Source: CAZYTM01 sp964649725 (GTDB lineage: Bacteria > Desulfobacterota > Desulfuromonadia > Geobacterales > Geobacteraceae). Taken from it: DNA of 64,000 nt. Made by a program: the position numbers and the translations under genes. The notes beneath the pieces are model-generated. The model searched no databases. It had not been told where the DNA came from and saw nothing but the letters and a program-made list of their open reading frames with translations. Positions 8,711 to 18,407 of this stretch are shown in pieces. Position 1 is the first letter of the stretch; each line of letters begins with the position of its first letter. The stretch lies in NCBI GenBank assembly GCA_964649725.1, contig CAZYTM010000007.1, forward strand, positions 62,001-126,000, in the 5' to 3' direction.

Positions 8711-9634
8711 ATGAAAATTTCCGCTGTCATATGCACATACAACCGGTGCGATTTATTGCCGGAAGCCATTCGGAGTTTGATGAATCAGACTCTTGACGAA
8801 TCGTTGTACGAAATTCTCGTTGTTGACAATGCATCCACGGACACAACTAAAATTGTCTGTGATAACCATGCTAAGGTAAGTAATTTCAGATATATTTTTG
8901 AAGCCAGTCCGGGGTTATCTATTGCGCGCAATACGGCAGCAGAAGCTGTTTCAGCGGATTACATCGCGTATCTTGACGATGATGCAATAGCATCACCATG
9001 CTGGCTCGAAAGCATTGTGGATGCATTTGAAAGTGTATCTCCAAAGCCTGCAGCCGTGGGGGGCAGAGTAAGTCCGATCTGGGAAACAGTCAAGCCAGAG
9101 TGGTTTCCGGATGAAAAGCTTACTTACCTGACCATCCTGGATCACGGTTGCATGCCACGGTTTCTCTCGTATCCGGATATTCTGTTCGGCACCAATATGG
9201 CGTTCAACAGGGAGTTGCTACTTGCTTCAGGCGGTTTCAGGACAGATGCGGGGAGGGTTGGCACAAAACTCGTTTCCGGCGAAGAGATGGCGCTCTTTAA
9301 AGTTTTCAACGAGCGTTCATTGTTGCTGTACTATGTTCCTGAGGCAGAGGTCGGACACCTTGTCCCGAAAGAGCGGCTAACTAAGCAATGGCTCTATCGC
9401 AGGCATTACTGGCAAGGGAGGGCTATAGCATTGGTTCAACTACAAGATGCTAATCCCGCTGCCCTAATGGGCTCTGCCGGCCTGTTCCTGATCAAGCTCT
9501 GCCTGAACGGAATTGCGGGAATATTTGGATGCACGGATCGTTCGAGGGTACTCCGCTTCGCGAACGTCTGCGCCAACTGGGGAAGCGTGGTGCAGATATG
9601 CGTTTTACTGAAGAACCGGAATCAGGGGGTATAA
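8711..9634 (+). CDS. Family 2 glycosyltransferase
   Basis: The protein has 307 residues. It opens with ISAVICTYNRCDLLPEAI and carries VVDNASTDTT near 40-50. The DDD metal motif stands in YLDDDAIASP, and FGTNMAFNRELL marks the acceptor side. A GEEMALFK stretch supplies the usual late acidic residues. The C-terminus has one moderately hydrophobic segment near 255-275, so peripheral membrane contact is possible. It is an inverting cytoplasmic sugar transferase by family; donor and acceptor are unknown. Confidence 0.8.
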   Translation: MKISAVICTYNRCDLLPEAIRSLMNQTLDESLYEILVVDNASTDTTKIVCDNHAKVSNFRYIFEASPGLSIARNTAAEAVSADYIAYLDDDAIASPCWLESIVDAFESVSPKPAAVGGRVSPIWETVKPEWFPDEKLTYLTILDHGCMPRFLSYPDILFGTNMAFNRELLLASGGFRTDAGRVGTKLVSGEEMALFKVFNERSLLLYYVPEAEVGHLVPKERLTKQWLYRRHYWQGRAIALVQLQDANPAALMGSAGLFLIKLCLNGIAGIFGCTDRSRVLRFANVCANWGSVVQICVLLKNRNQGV

Positions 9635-9655
9635 TGTGGGCATTCCGGAAATCAG

Positions 9656-11776
9656 TTGCTTGTGAACATGTCATTTGACATGACTCGCACCATACGAAAA
9701 ATATTTCGGCTTGATTCCATCAAGCTGTTTATTGAATTTTTACGATATGGCGAATTATCTAATTTTGTCAATCTGGTGAAAATTCAATTTGCTTCCTCCA
9801 AAGAGCGCAATCAATTTCAATTGCAGATATTTTCCGACCTGAATGCGAACAAGGGAAAACCCTGCTTCCCTTTGATTCCCGCTCCTGTTGTCAGCATCAT
9901 CATCCCGGCCCACAACCAGTGGGATCATACCTATTCCTGCCTGCAGTCGATTCTGGCCAATACGGTTGGCATGTCGTACGAAGTCATCGTTGCCGATGAC
10001 TGTTCTACCGATGATACCCGAAACATTGCGGATCTTGCCGAGAACATCACCGTCATCCGCAACGAAACAAACCTGGGCTTTCTCCGCACCTGCAACCGGG
10101 CCGCTGCCAAGGCTCGCGGCAAATATCTCCTCTTTCTCAACAACGATACCAACGTACAACCGGACTGGCTCAGGCAGATGGTGGCCCTGGCCGATCAGGA
10201 CCCCCTGATCGGCATCGTAGGAGCAAAACTCGTCTATCCCGACGGCCGCCTGCAAGAGGCGGGGGGGATCATCTGGCGTGATGGTACAGGCTTGAACTAC
10301 GGCAAGTTCGACGACCCGGAACGCTCGGAATACAACTATGTTAAGGATGTAGACTATGTGTCCGGCGCCTGTCTTATGATCCGCCGAGAACTTTGGGAAC
10401 TGGTGGGGGGCTTTGACGAGCGCTTTGCGCCTGCCTACTTCGAGGATACCGACCTGGCTTTTGCGGCGAGACAAGCAGGCTACCGTGTGGTGTATCAGCC
10501 TAAGGCGGTGATCGTGCACTTCGAGGGGGTCTCCTGCGGTACCGATGAATCGCAGGGAATCAAGGCATATCAGTCAACTAATCGTCTCACATTTGTCGAA
10601 AAGCACAAGCATGCACTGGAAATGGGGTGTTCCGCTCCAAAAACCTGTCTATTCCTGGCCCGTGAGCGGGGGCAGGAGAAAAAAACAATCCTTGTAATCG
10701 ACCAGTATCTACCCCAGTATGACAAAGATGCCGGTTCACGCGCCACATTCATGTACCTTCAGCTGTTTCTCTCCATGGGGCTGAAGGTCGTCTTCATGGG
10801 AGACAACTTTCACCGTGATGAGCCGTATTGCGCGGTCCTGCAGCAGATGGGGGTCGAGGTGTTATATGGAGAGTGGTATGAGCAGAACTGGCAGGGGTGG
10901 GTTATTGCCAATGCACAGTTCATTGATTTTGTGTATCTGAATCGTCCCAGGATCAGCGAACGTTATATCGATTTTCTGAAAAAACAGACTAAAGCCATGA
11001 TTATTTACCAGGGTCATGATCTCCATTATCTCCGCGTTATGCGGCGTTACGAGCTTGAAGGGGGGGCCAGACTGCTGAAACAGGCGAATCGCCTGGAGCA
11101 GGTGGAGGCGGAACTTGTCAGGAAATCCGATGCGGTGGTCACCTTCAGTGACGTTGAGCGTCGGATCATTTCAGAAAAATGGGGAAAGGTATCTGTTGCC
11201 GTCCCGCTGTTTTTTTATGAAGATGTTCCGGAGGGGGATTCCGATCCTCTGAACCGGAGTGACATCATGTTTGTCGGAGGATTTGGCCTTTCTGCCAATG
11301 TCGATGCCGTTGCATGGTTTGTGCGGGATATATTACCCCTTCTTTCTGAACGGCTACAAGGTGCGAAATTCCATGTTATCGGCTCTAATCCTCCCGAAGA
11401 GATCCTCGCACTGGCATCCGACAGGGTTGTGGTTAGAGGGTATGTCTCCGATGAAGAGCTGGCGGTGCTGTATCGCCAGGTGCGTCTGGTGGTAATCCCG
11501 CTCCGGTATGGGGCCGGTGTGAAGGGGAAGGTACTTGAGGCGATGTATCATGGTGTACCGATGGTGGCAACCACCATTGCTGTTGAGGGGATACCCTGTA
11601 TCGAACAGGTGGTGTCACCGCGGGACAACGCTTTGGATATCGCCGATGCCGTTCAGGAGCTGTATGGCGAAGATACGCGCTGGCGTGAGATCAGCAGAAG
11701 CTACCGCTGTTACCTTCGTAATCAATTCAGCAGAGAGAAGGCTGTGGAGATTATGTCCGAGATTCTTCACATTTGA
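9656..11776 (+). CDS. Two-domain glycosyltransferase: GT2 fused to GT4
   Basis: The protein has 706 residues. Residues about 80-310 form a GT2 domain with VSIIIPAHNQWDHT, DDCSTDDT and LNNDTNVQPDWL motifs. Residues about 345-700 form a GT-B domain with FVGGFGLSANVDAV and a C-terminal GAGVKGKVLEAMYHGVP donor site. Fusions of this order occur in O-antigen and rhamnan clusters and can add two successive sugars. The start is uncertain: TTG 9656 is six bases after a GGAA, but GTG 9662 and ATG 9668 are in frame. Confidence 0.8.
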   Translation: MLVNMSFDMTRTIRKIFRLDSIKLFIEFLRYGELSNFVNLVKIQFASSKERNQFQLQIFSDLNANKGKPCFPLIPAPVVSIIIPAHNQWDHTYSCLQSILANTVGMSYEVIVADDCSTDDTRNIADLAENITVIRNETNLGFLRTCNRAAAKARGKYLLFLNNDTNVQPDWLRQMVALADQDPLIGIVGAKLVYPDGRLQEAGGIIWRDGTGLNYGKFDDPERSEYNYVKDVDYVSGACLMIRRELWELVGGFDERFAPAYFEDTDLAFAARQAGYRVVYQPKAVIVHFEGVSCGTDESQGIKAYQSTNRLTFVEKHKHALEMGCSAPKTCLFLARERGQEKKTILVIDQYLPQYDKDAGSRATFMYLQLFLSMGLKVVFMGDNFHRDEPYCAVLQQMGVEVLYGEWYEQNWQGWVIANAQFIDFVYLNRPRISERYIDFLKKQTKAMIIYQGHDLHYLRVMRRYELEGGARLLKQANRLEQVEAELVRKSDAVVTFSDVERRIISEKWGKVSVAVPLFFYEDVPEGDSDPLNRSDIMFVGGFGLSANVDAVAWFVRDILPLLSERLQGAKFHVIGSNPPEEILALASDRVVVRGYVSDEELAVLYRQVRLVVIPLRYGAGVKGKVLEAMYHGVPMVATTIAVEGIPCIEQVVSPRDNALDIADAVQELYGEDTRWREISRSYRCYLRNQFSREKAVEIMSEILHI

Positions 11777-11847
11777 CGATGTTTAGTATATAAACAAGAT
11801 TGGCTTGCAGAAATGACGTTGTTACGCTGTAACTGATCGGACCTTCT

Positions 11848-12594
11848 TTGAAGAATAGTTCCAGAATCTCTGTATGTATGGCCACCTACAATGGTGCCAG
11901 GTTCGTCAAGGGACAGCTAGACTCAATCCTCAGTCAGCTCGCAGCGGAAGACGAACTGGTTATATCCGATGACTCTTCAACCGACAATACGGTAGAAATC
12001 ATCAGGTGTTGTAATGATCCTCGAATACTGCTTCTCGAAGGTAATAGGTTCCGCAATCCGATCTTCAACTTCGAGAATGCCCTTCGGCATGCCACAGGCG
12101 ATATAATTGCCCTTTCCGACCAGGATGACCTATGGTTACCTAATAAACTTGATCTGGTAAGGTCAGTTTTTGCCGATAAGACTAAACAGGTTTACCTTGT
12201 TGTTATGGACGCATCTGTTATCGATGAATCCGGTACAATGCTTTATGATTCGGTGTTCAAAAAGCTCAGGAGAGTTGGGCCGGGGTTGATGGCTAACATA
12301 TTCGACAATTCATACCTTGGCTGCTGTATGGCATTTTCGCGGGAACTTCTGGATTATGCCCTTCCGTTCCCGAAAAAGATTCCGATGCATGATATGTGGC
12401 TGGGGCTTCTGGCGGAGATATTCGGCCGCACGGAGTTCGTACCAATCAAGACGATGCAATACCGACGGCATAATTCGAATCAGACACCGATGAACATCGA
12501 GTTTCGGCCGATCACTCAGATCACGCGGCGCTGGTGTCTGAGCGTTGCACTTCTGCAGCGATGGCGGGAGAAGGGCAACAGCCGTGCCTCATAA
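11848..12594 (+). CDS. Family 2 glycosyltransferase, rhamnosyltransferase-like
   Basis: The protein has 248 residues and starts at TTG 11848 with a weak ribosome site. It contains ISVCMATYNGARFV, the DDSSTDNT motif near 45-52 and the ALSDQDDLWLPNK motif near 90-102, which is characteristic of the rhamnosyltransferase-like GT2 group. YLGCCMAFSREL and MHDMWLGLLAE follow as expected. The coding frame runs into the next gene; the two overlap by about eleven bases if the next gene starts at GTG 12584. Confidence 0.75.
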   Translation: MKNSSRISVCMATYNGARFVKGQLDSILSQLAAEDELVISDDSSTDNTVEIIRCCNDPRILLLEGNRFRNPIFNFENALRHATGDIIALSDQDDLWLPNKLDLVRSVFADKTKQVYLVVMDASVIDESGTMLYDSVFKKLRRVGPGLMANIFDNSYLGCCMAFSRELLDYALPFPKKIPMHDMWLGLLAEIFGRTEFVPIKTMQYRRHNSNQTPMNIEFRPITQITRRWCLSVALLQRWREKGNSRAS

Positions 12595-13381
12595 GCAGAT
12601 GGTATCCATCGTTATGCCCTCCTTCAATCAGTGCCGCTATCTGGAGGAGGCAGTACGTTCGGTTCTTGATCTGCAGGTGGTGCCGGTTGAGCTTCTGGTT
12701 ATGGATCCGGGCTCGACCGACGGTTCGAGGGAACTGCTGCTGCAACTGAAAGAGGAGTATGGGGAGAAGCTGAAGCTCTGTTTCGAGCCGGATAGCGGAC
12801 AGTCAGATGCCATCAACAAGGGTATGTCGCTGGCAAGCGGGCATGTGTTCGGGTGGCTGAATTCGGACGACCGACTGCAGCCAGGAGTGCTCAAACTGGT
12901 GGTAGAACATCTCCATGACGTCAGACCTGCCTGGCTCTATGGACAGGCAGGGATGATCGATGAGGCAGGAAGGCCGGTGTCAGGTTTTATCGTCCGTTAC
13001 AAAAACTGGCGTGGCAGACGGTTCTCGCGACTAAAGCTGGTCACCGAAGACTTCATTCCCCAAATGGCTGTCTTCTGGACACGACCGTTGTGGGATATGG
13101 CCGGCGGCCTGGACGAACAGCGGCATCTGGACATGGACTACGACCTCTGGTTCCGCTTTGCCCGCATCGTTGCGCCGATGGTGCTGACGGAGCCGTTGGC
13201 AGATTTCAGGGTGCACGGCCAGGCCAAGGGGAGCCAGCAGAGTGCTGCGCAGCTCGACGCCGCATACCATACCGCTCGTCAGTATGCCGCCGATCTCGGG
13301 TGGCAGGGGCAGGCAGCCTTGCTGGTCCACCGGCTTTTCAGCCTCCGGACGCGGCTGATTTATCGACTGATAAAACCATGA
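12584..13381 (+). CDS. Family 2 glycosyltransferase
   Basis: From GTG 12584 the protein has 265 residues. This start was chosen because GGGAGAAGGG lies just upstream at 12566-12575 and it overlaps the previous stop, as in a coupled pair; ATG 12599 is the alternative. It carries VSIVMPSFNQCRYLEEAV, DPGSTDGS and a WLNSDDRLQPG metal motif. The late MDYDLWFRFARI motif is a strong GT2 marker of WcaA-like enzymes. It is probably soluble and cytoplasmic. Confidence 0.8.
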   Translation: MPHKQMVSIVMPSFNQCRYLEEAVRSVLDLQVVPVELLVMDPGSTDGSRELLLQLKEEYGEKLKLCFEPDSGQSDAINKGMSLASGHVFGWLNSDDRLQPGVLKLVVEHLHDVRPAWLYGQAGMIDEAGRPVSGFIVRYKNWRGRRFSRLKLVTEDFIPQMAVFWTRPLWDMAGGLDEQRHLDMDYDLWFRFARIVAPMVLTEPLADFRVHGQAKGSQQSAAQLDAAYHTARQYAADLGWQGQAALLVHRLFSLRTRLIYRLIKP

Positions 13382-13441
13382 CACTGAACAGTAGCAAAGC
13401 CTACTCTGTCAGGGTACACTCTTCGGGCGAAAGGTAATGCC

Positions 13442-14515
13442 ATGACGTTCCTCTGGCTCGACAAAATCCAGCTTGTTTCGCTGATCTTCAGCCTGGCCAT
13501 TTTTGTGTTCATCTTCAGCCTGGTCAAGAGCAGAAAGGTCAAGGAGGAGTATTCGCTCCTCTGGTTCGCGATGACCTTCTTTTTTATCTATATATCTCTG
13601 AACAAGAGGGCCATCGACCACTTCGGCGATCTCTTCGGCATAGCCTACAAACCGAGCATCCTCATGCTCTTCACCACCGGGTTCATTTTCCTTGTGCTGG
13701 TCCATATCACCATCGTCATTACGAGACTTTCCGACCAGAACAAGGAGCTTATACAGGAACTTGGACTGAATAATCTGAAAGCGGTCTCCGCTGCCACGGG
13801 GATCTCTGACGTTTTGGTCATTATCCCCGCATACAATGAAGAGCCAAACATCACGTCGGTTATTGCCGATCTTCGCAGCATCGACTGCTCGCTGGACATT
13901 CTGGTGGTAAATGACGGCTCACATGACCGTACCAGTGCCGTTGCCCGCTCGCAAGGGGTGCCTGTGCTCGATCTCCCGAAAAACCTCGGGATCGGCGGCG
14001 CGGTTCAGTCGGGGTTCAAGTATGCAGACCGGCTTGACTATCCTGTTGCAATACAGTTTGACGGTGATGGCCAGCATATTGCGTCAGAGATCCCGAAGCT
14101 GTTGGCGGTAATGCGCGAACAAAAGGCCAACGTGGTCATCGGTTCACGGTTCATGGGGTGGAGTGAAGGATACCGCTCAACATTCATCCGGAGGTTCGGC
14201 ATACATCTGTTCGATGCCGTCAATTCAATCCTGATCGGTCAACGCGTTACCGACAATACCTCAGGTTTCAGGGCATACGACAGCCGGGCCATATACTTCC
14301 TTGCCCGTCATTATCCGGTGGATTATCCGGAACCGGAAGCGGTTATCCTGCTCGGGAAAAACGGATTCCGGCTTGCAGAGGTATCGATCTCCATGCGGGA
14401 GCGCCAGTCAGGCTCATCTTCCATCAGTGGCCTTAACGGTATCTACTATATGGTGAAGGTGCTTCTGGCAATTTTCATGACCTCCCTCCGCAGGCCGATA
14501 GTAGAGGAAGATTGA
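13442..14515 (+). CDS. DUF2304-like membrane domain fused to DPM1-like GT2
   Basis: The protein has 357 residues. Residues 1-110 contain three hydrophobic segments (about 9-28, 38-54, 68-91) in the arrangement of DUF2304 proteins. These are usually encoded as separate small membrane partners of GT2 enzymes. Residues about 118-350 are a GT2 domain with VLVIIPAYNEEPNI, VVNDGSHDRT, an IQFDGDGQH metal motif and DNTSGFRAYDSRA. The domain lacks C-terminal anchors, so the DUF2304 part probably holds it at the membrane. It likely acts on polyprenyl phosphate. A GAAAGG ribosome site precedes ATG 13442. Confidence 0.8.
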   Translation: MTFLWLDKIQLVSLIFSLAIFVFIFSLVKSRKVKEEYSLLWFAMTFFFIYISLNKRAIDHFGDLFGIAYKPSILMLFTTGFIFLVLVHITIVITRLSDQNKELIQELGLNNLKAVSAATGISDVLVIIPAYNEEPNITSVIADLRSIDCSLDILVVNDGSHDRTSAVARSQGVPVLDLPKNLGIGGAVQSGFKYADRLDYPVAIQFDGDGQHIASEIPKLLAVMREQKANVVIGSRFMGWSEGYRSTFIRRFGIHLFDAVNSILIGQRVTDNTSGFRAYDSRAIYFLARHYPVDYPEPEAVILLGKNGFRLAEVSISMRERQSGSSSISGLNGIYYMVKVLLAIFMTSLRRPIVEED

Positions 14516-14620
14516 ACTGAAATAGCTCCGGCTGCAAGGTCGGACCTTATCACAACCACCGCATTGCTTGCCGAGACCTGGTGCACAACCTGTTAACGTG
14601 TTCGATTCAGAGGATCTATT

Positions 14621-15349
14621 ATGATCAGAAAACTTCTTCCCTATAGTTTCAAAAAAGGGATCCTTGACCTGCTCAAGCCTAACAGGCCGGGCATAGGCCC
14701 GATACTGCGACGTATGGAGCGGGATAAGAAGATAATCTTCGACATCGGCGCCAATGTCGGCGATATATCCTGTTACATGCTTCACTATTTTCCCCATGCC
14801 ACTGTTTTCGGGTTTGAACCTTGTACCGAAACCTATAATCGTCTGCTCCTGAATGTATCAAATGCCGGATATATGGATCGATATCGGCACTATAAGCTTG
14901 GTTTTTTTGATGAAGAGAAGGAGGGGGTTCTGCGTATTACATCATTTCATGGGGCAAACTCACTCCTTGCTCCTGAAGGTGCATACAGCGACATACATCC
15001 GCATATAACTGAAATTGCAAGTGAACAGGTTCCACTGATGAGGCTTGACGATTTTGTGGAACGAGAGAGGATAGATCGCATAGATCTGGTGAAGATTGAT
15101 GTCGAGGGGGTTGAACAGCAGATATTAAGAGGTGGGGTGAAAACTTTTTCCGAAAAAGTTGATACCGTAATAATGGAGATATCCATGATCAGGATGCCTC
15201 CGGAAGCAGGAGAATTCATACAGCTTTTCCAGCTGATGCATGAATTCGGGTTTGTGCCTGCTGAGTTATACGATCTTGAACAAAGCATGACCCCTACCGG
15301 TCGTCGCCTCTCCCAGTTCGATTGTGTCTTTACACGGTACCGGTCATGA
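14621..15349 (+). CDS. FkbM-family methyltransferase
   Basis: The protein has 242 residues. The SAM-binding segment IIFDIGANVGDISCYML lies near 38-54, followed by VFGFEPCTETYNRL and the family-typical DLVKIDVEGVEQQILRG near 155-171. FkbM enzymes O-methylate sugars or related hydroxyls, so this one probably decorates the glycan. An AGAGGAT ribosome site stands before ATG 14621, and a 105-base gap without visible features separates it from the GT gene upstream. It is one of two FkbM genes in this cluster. Confidence 0.8.
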   Translation: MIRKLLPYSFKKGILDLLKPNRPGIGPILRRMERDKKIIFDIGANVGDISCYMLHYFPHATVFGFEPCTETYNRLLLNVSNAGYMDRYRHYKLGFFDEEKEGVLRITSFHGANSLLAPEGAYSDIHPHITEIASEQVPLMRLDDFVERERIDRIDLVKIDVEGVEQQILRGGVKTFSEKVDTVIMEISMIRMPPEAGEFIQLFQLMHEFGFVPAELYDLEQSMTPTGRRLSQFDCVFTRYRS

Positions 15350-15383
15350 TATGGGCTGGGAAGTACATGAGCTGTAAAGCTGG

Positions 15384-16811
15384 ATGAACAGGGACCTCCT
15401 GATAATTACCGCTGGGCGCGTTATCCAGATAGCCATAGGTTTGCTCTCCGTAAGGGTATTCACCTCGCTTCTCTCAACAGCTGAGGTTGGTAACTTGTAT
15501 CTTGTCAACGCGATATTCGGTTTTTTCGGCTTTGCGTTGATCTCTCCTGTCGGCCTTTTCCTAAACCGCAGACTCCATCCTTGGGCAGAAGAGCGGACGG
15601 TTCTTGATCACTGGACTCTTTATGGATTGTATCTCGCGCTCTTAGCGATGATTTCTGCAGCGATCGTTTGGAGTGCCCATGCCTTGGCCGGTGTTGGCGC
15701 CGGTATTGCGGGCAAAGAACTCATCCTGCTCATCTCAGGAATGGTATTTTTTCTTACCTTGAACCAGACGGTGATTCCCTCCCTAAATCTCCTGCATCAC
15801 AGACTTTCATTTGTGGTTTTCACTATTCTGACACTTGGAGGAGGACTTGTCGCTTCGGTGCTAGTTGTCCTCTCCGGAGAAGCGACAGCTATTGGGTGGA
15901 TCGGTGGCCAGCTTCTGTCGCAGGCGGTTTTTGCCGGTATTGCACTTATTTATTTCATGAGGATATCGGGGAGTCGCTTCAGCTTTAAGAAGGTTATTTC
16001 AGCCAGTTCGCTCATCTCTTTCAAAGGTGTCATCGCGTTTGCCCTCCCTCTTGCTGCGACAAACTGCTTCTTCTGGGCTCAGAATCAGTCATATCGCCTC
16101 ATAATCGAGAACAGGCTCGGACTTGAATTCCTCGGCATGATTGGTCTCGGACTTTCCATTGCATCAAATATCTCGTCGGCTGTTGAGGGGATAGTTCATC
16201 AACTCTATATGCCTGGATTTTACCGTGATCTGGCTTCTGCTGATACTGTCGGGCGTGCAGCTGCTTTCAATTCATTGGTGCAGCGCACACTTCCGCTCTT
16301 TCTTTCGGTGACCATGTTTGTAACCTGTCTGGCCCCTTTTTTAATGAATATCCTTGCCGATCGGCTCTTTTCCGGGGCAGCATTTTTTCTGATCTGCGGA
16401 GCCTGGATCGAGCTTGCACGCATGACGACCAATCTGCTTGCCATGGCTGCGCAGGCAGAGATGCAGACACGTTACACCATCAGGGCCTATTTTGTGGGAG
16501 GGCTCATTGCAATCGGTGGGGTCTCTATTGCCACGATGTTGCACTCCACGACAATTCTCATCCCGCTGTTTCTGCTTTTGAGTGGTGCATCGGCCACATT
16601 GATAATGTACACTGCAATGAAAAAGCTGATGCCGGTAAAGGTGGGGATACGTACAATTTTAAGGGCTTTTTATGTATCCCTTCCGCTAATTGCTGCAGTC
16701 CCGTGTATCTGGTTGCCGAGGAGCCTGGGACTTTCACTTCTCGTGACAGGCATCGGTACGGCATATATTGTCTTGGTGCAATACCGATTGACAAGAACTG
16801 CTGATGAGTAA
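15384..16811 (+). CDS. Wzx-type oligosaccharide flippase (MOP superfamily)
   Basis: The protein has 475 residues made almost entirely of hydrophobic segments; about 12-14 helices can be counted. The first reads LLIITAGRVIQIAIGLLSVR, the start typical of PST/MATE-like polysaccharide exporters. Such proteins move lipid-linked glycan repeats from the cytoplasmic to the periplasmic face. It is the only exporter seen here, so the cluster probably uses a Wzx-dependent route rather than an ABC transporter. The ribosome site is weak. Confidence 0.75.
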   Translation: MNRDLLIITAGRVIQIAIGLLSVRVFTSLLSTAEVGNLYLVNAIFGFFGFALISPVGLFLNRRLHPWAEERTVLDHWTLYGLYLALLAMISAAIVWSAHALAGVGAGIAGKELILLISGMVFFLTLNQTVIPSLNLLHHRLSFVVFTILTLGGGLVASVLVVLSGEATAIGWIGGQLLSQAVFAGIALIYFMRISGSRFSFKKVISASSLISFKGVIAFALPLAATNCFFWAQNQSYRLIIENRLGLEFLGMIGLGLSIASNISSAVEGIVHQLYMPGFYRDLASADTVGRAAAFNSLVQRTLPLFLSVTMFVTCLAPFLMNILADRLFSGAAFFLICGAWIELARMTTNLLAMAAQAEMQTRYTIRAYFVGGLIAIGGVSIATMLHSTTILIPLFLLLSGASATLIMYTAMKKLMPVKVGIRTILRAFYVSLPLIAAVPCIWLPRSLGLSLLVTGIGTAYIVLVQYRLTRTADE

Positions 16812-16841
16812 TATGGGAAAGACAGAGGTATACTCTCTTTA

Positions 16842-17852
16842 ATGATTACCGTAAAAGTTTCGACAATGAATCCGGAGTGGCCCATTCTCAGGCAGACTCC
16901 AGGACATAGCGGCATTTGGGGTGAGTGTCGGTTCGTGGTGAATGAGCCTCTTGATTCTTGCGACTTTTGGGTTGTATACGACGGTTTGCCTAAGCCGGAG
17001 AAGACGGTCTGCCCGCGCGGGAATACGCTGCTGATTACCGCTGAACCACCAACGGTAAAGAGCTATTCGGAGAGATTCATCCAGCAATTTGCAACAATCA
17101 TAACCAGTCACCGTTCCATCCTCCACCCGAATTGCATCTTCAGCCAACAGGCGCTGCCCTGGATGGTAGGCGGGAAGTTCATAAAGGAGAGTAAAACCTG
17201 GGGAAAGGAGTTCAGTAAGGACTATGATGAATTGATTAACCTCAAGGAGTATCCGAAGGATAAACTACTCTCGATTATCCTGTCCAGGAAGAGTTCCACC
17301 GAAGGACATGCAAGGCGTTTGGCTTTTGTGCAGGGATTAAAGGAGTATTTCGGAGATGAACTTGATGTGTACGGGGTAGGTATCAATGAAATCGCCGATA
17401 AATGGGATGGTATTGCGCGATATCGATACCATCTTGCCATCGAGAACTCCTCCTGTGCAGACTACTGGACAGAAAAGTTGTCAGATGCCTATCTGGGCAA
17501 CTCCTACCCATTGTATTACGGTTGTCCCAATATTGCGGATTATTTCGCGGAGCACTCATTCACCCGCGTTGACATACACAATATCTCTTCCTCTCTTGCA
17601 ACGATCCGTTCGATCATCGCAAGTAATGCTTACGAGCGTGCGGTGCCAGCCCTCCAGGAGGCAAAAAATCTGATTCTGACTAAGTACAATCTTTTCGCAC
17701 TGCTGAGTGAATACTGTTCTGAAAGGGCAGACATAGGCAGGGGAGAGGAGGTCTGTTTGCAGCCGGAGGATAAGCCTGTGAGCAACCCATTTACCCGCAC
17801 AAAGCGAATAATTTCCAAAATACTCTGGCGAGGTCGATCATGGGGATCCTGA
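16842..17852 (+). CDS. GT10 fucosyltransferase-like glycosyltransferase
   Basis: The protein has 336 residues. The C-terminal half holds the family signature of alpha-1,3/4-fucosyltransferases: RYRYHLAIENSSCADYWTEK followed by LSDAYLGNSYPLYYG (about residues 195-230). SIILSRKSSTEGHARR near 143-158 corresponds to the GDP-binding part. It likely transfers fucose or a related 6-deoxy sugar from a GDP donor. The C-terminus is basic. The gene overlaps the acyltransferase downstream by 13 bases. Confidence 0.8.
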   Translation: MITVKVSTMNPEWPILRQTPGHSGIWGECRFVVNEPLDSCDFWVVYDGLPKPEKTVCPRGNTLLITAEPPTVKSYSERFIQQFATIITSHRSILHPNCIFSQQALPWMVGGKFIKESKTWGKEFSKDYDELINLKEYPKDKLLSIILSRKSSTEGHARRLAFVQGLKEYFGDELDVYGVGINEIADKWDGIARYRYHLAIENSSCADYWTEKLSDAYLGNSYPLYYGCPNIADYFAEHSFTRVDIHNISSSLATIRSIIASNAYERAVPALQEAKNLILTKYNLFALLSEYCSERADIGRGEEVCLQPEDKPVSNPFTRTKRIISKILWRGRSWGS

Positions 17853-18394
17853 CGAGAATTTATGGCACACTGTTAATGCCCTATCGCAAATTGCGGAGAC
17901 ATATGAAGATGCCATCAGGCACCGTTGTCTATGGTGACGGGAGCAATCTGACCATTGGTCGCAACGTTACCTTTGGCGGCAGGGTTGTTCTTTTCGGAAC
18001 TGCGCCGATTGAAATTGGCGACAATACCATGATAGCCCTTAATGTAATCATTCATACCGCAACGCATGACTACACCGATCACCCCATGTGGCGGAAAAGG
18101 ATCGACCGTCCTGTCAAAATCGGTAATCATGTCTGGATCGGTGCTGCTGCGATCATAATGCCGGGTGTGGTTGTCGGTGATAACGCCGTGATAGGTGCCG
18201 GTTGCATCGTAACCGCAAATGTCCCGCAAGGGGCGATAGTCGTAGGTAGCCCGGCACGAATCCTTCGCTATAGGGAGCCGTCATCCTATCTGAGGGAGCC
18301 TAGCATAAACGACTACAGCAAGTGTGAGGTTGTCACGAAGGGCTATCTGGAGAAATCGTGTGAGCCTGTCCGGAACGGGCAGGCAATACTGTAA
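17840..18394 (+). CDS. Hexapeptide-repeat acyltransferase (left-handed beta-helix, WbbJ/LacA-like)
   Basis: The protein has 184 residues. Imperfect hexapeptide turns run through most of it, such as IEIGDNTMIA, VKIGNHVWIGAAAIIMPGV and VVGDNAVIGAGCIV. The typical HTATHDYTDHP loop supplies the catalytic His near residues 72-75, and VVGSPARIL closes the helix. Family members use acetyl-CoA to O-acetylate sugars, so this is a likely glycan acetyltransferase. The ATG at 17840 lies inside the end of the GT10 gene, which suggests tight translational coupling and a shared substrate. Confidence 0.8.
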   Translation: MGILTRIYGTLLMPYRKLRRHMKMPSGTVVYGDGSNLTIGRNVTFGGRVVLFGTAPIEIGDNTMIALNVIIHTATHDYTDHPMWRKRIDRPVKIGNHVWIGAAAIIMPGVVVGDNAVIGAGCIVTANVPQGAIVVGSPARILRYREPSSYLREPSINDYSKCEVVTKGYLEKSCEPVRNGQAIL

Positions 18395-18407
18395 TGCGGG
18401 CATTAGC

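Noticed and set aside
9755..10519. 254-codon frame on the minus strand
   Set aside because: It lies wholly inside the GT2 domain of the fusion enzyme, which has clear motifs. The antisense product resembles nothing and arises from codon bias.
18324..18407. 28-codon extension of the DUF268 gene
   Set aside because: It overlaps the acyltransferase gene by 70 bases and its residues are not family-like. GTG 18408 has a suitable ribosome site.
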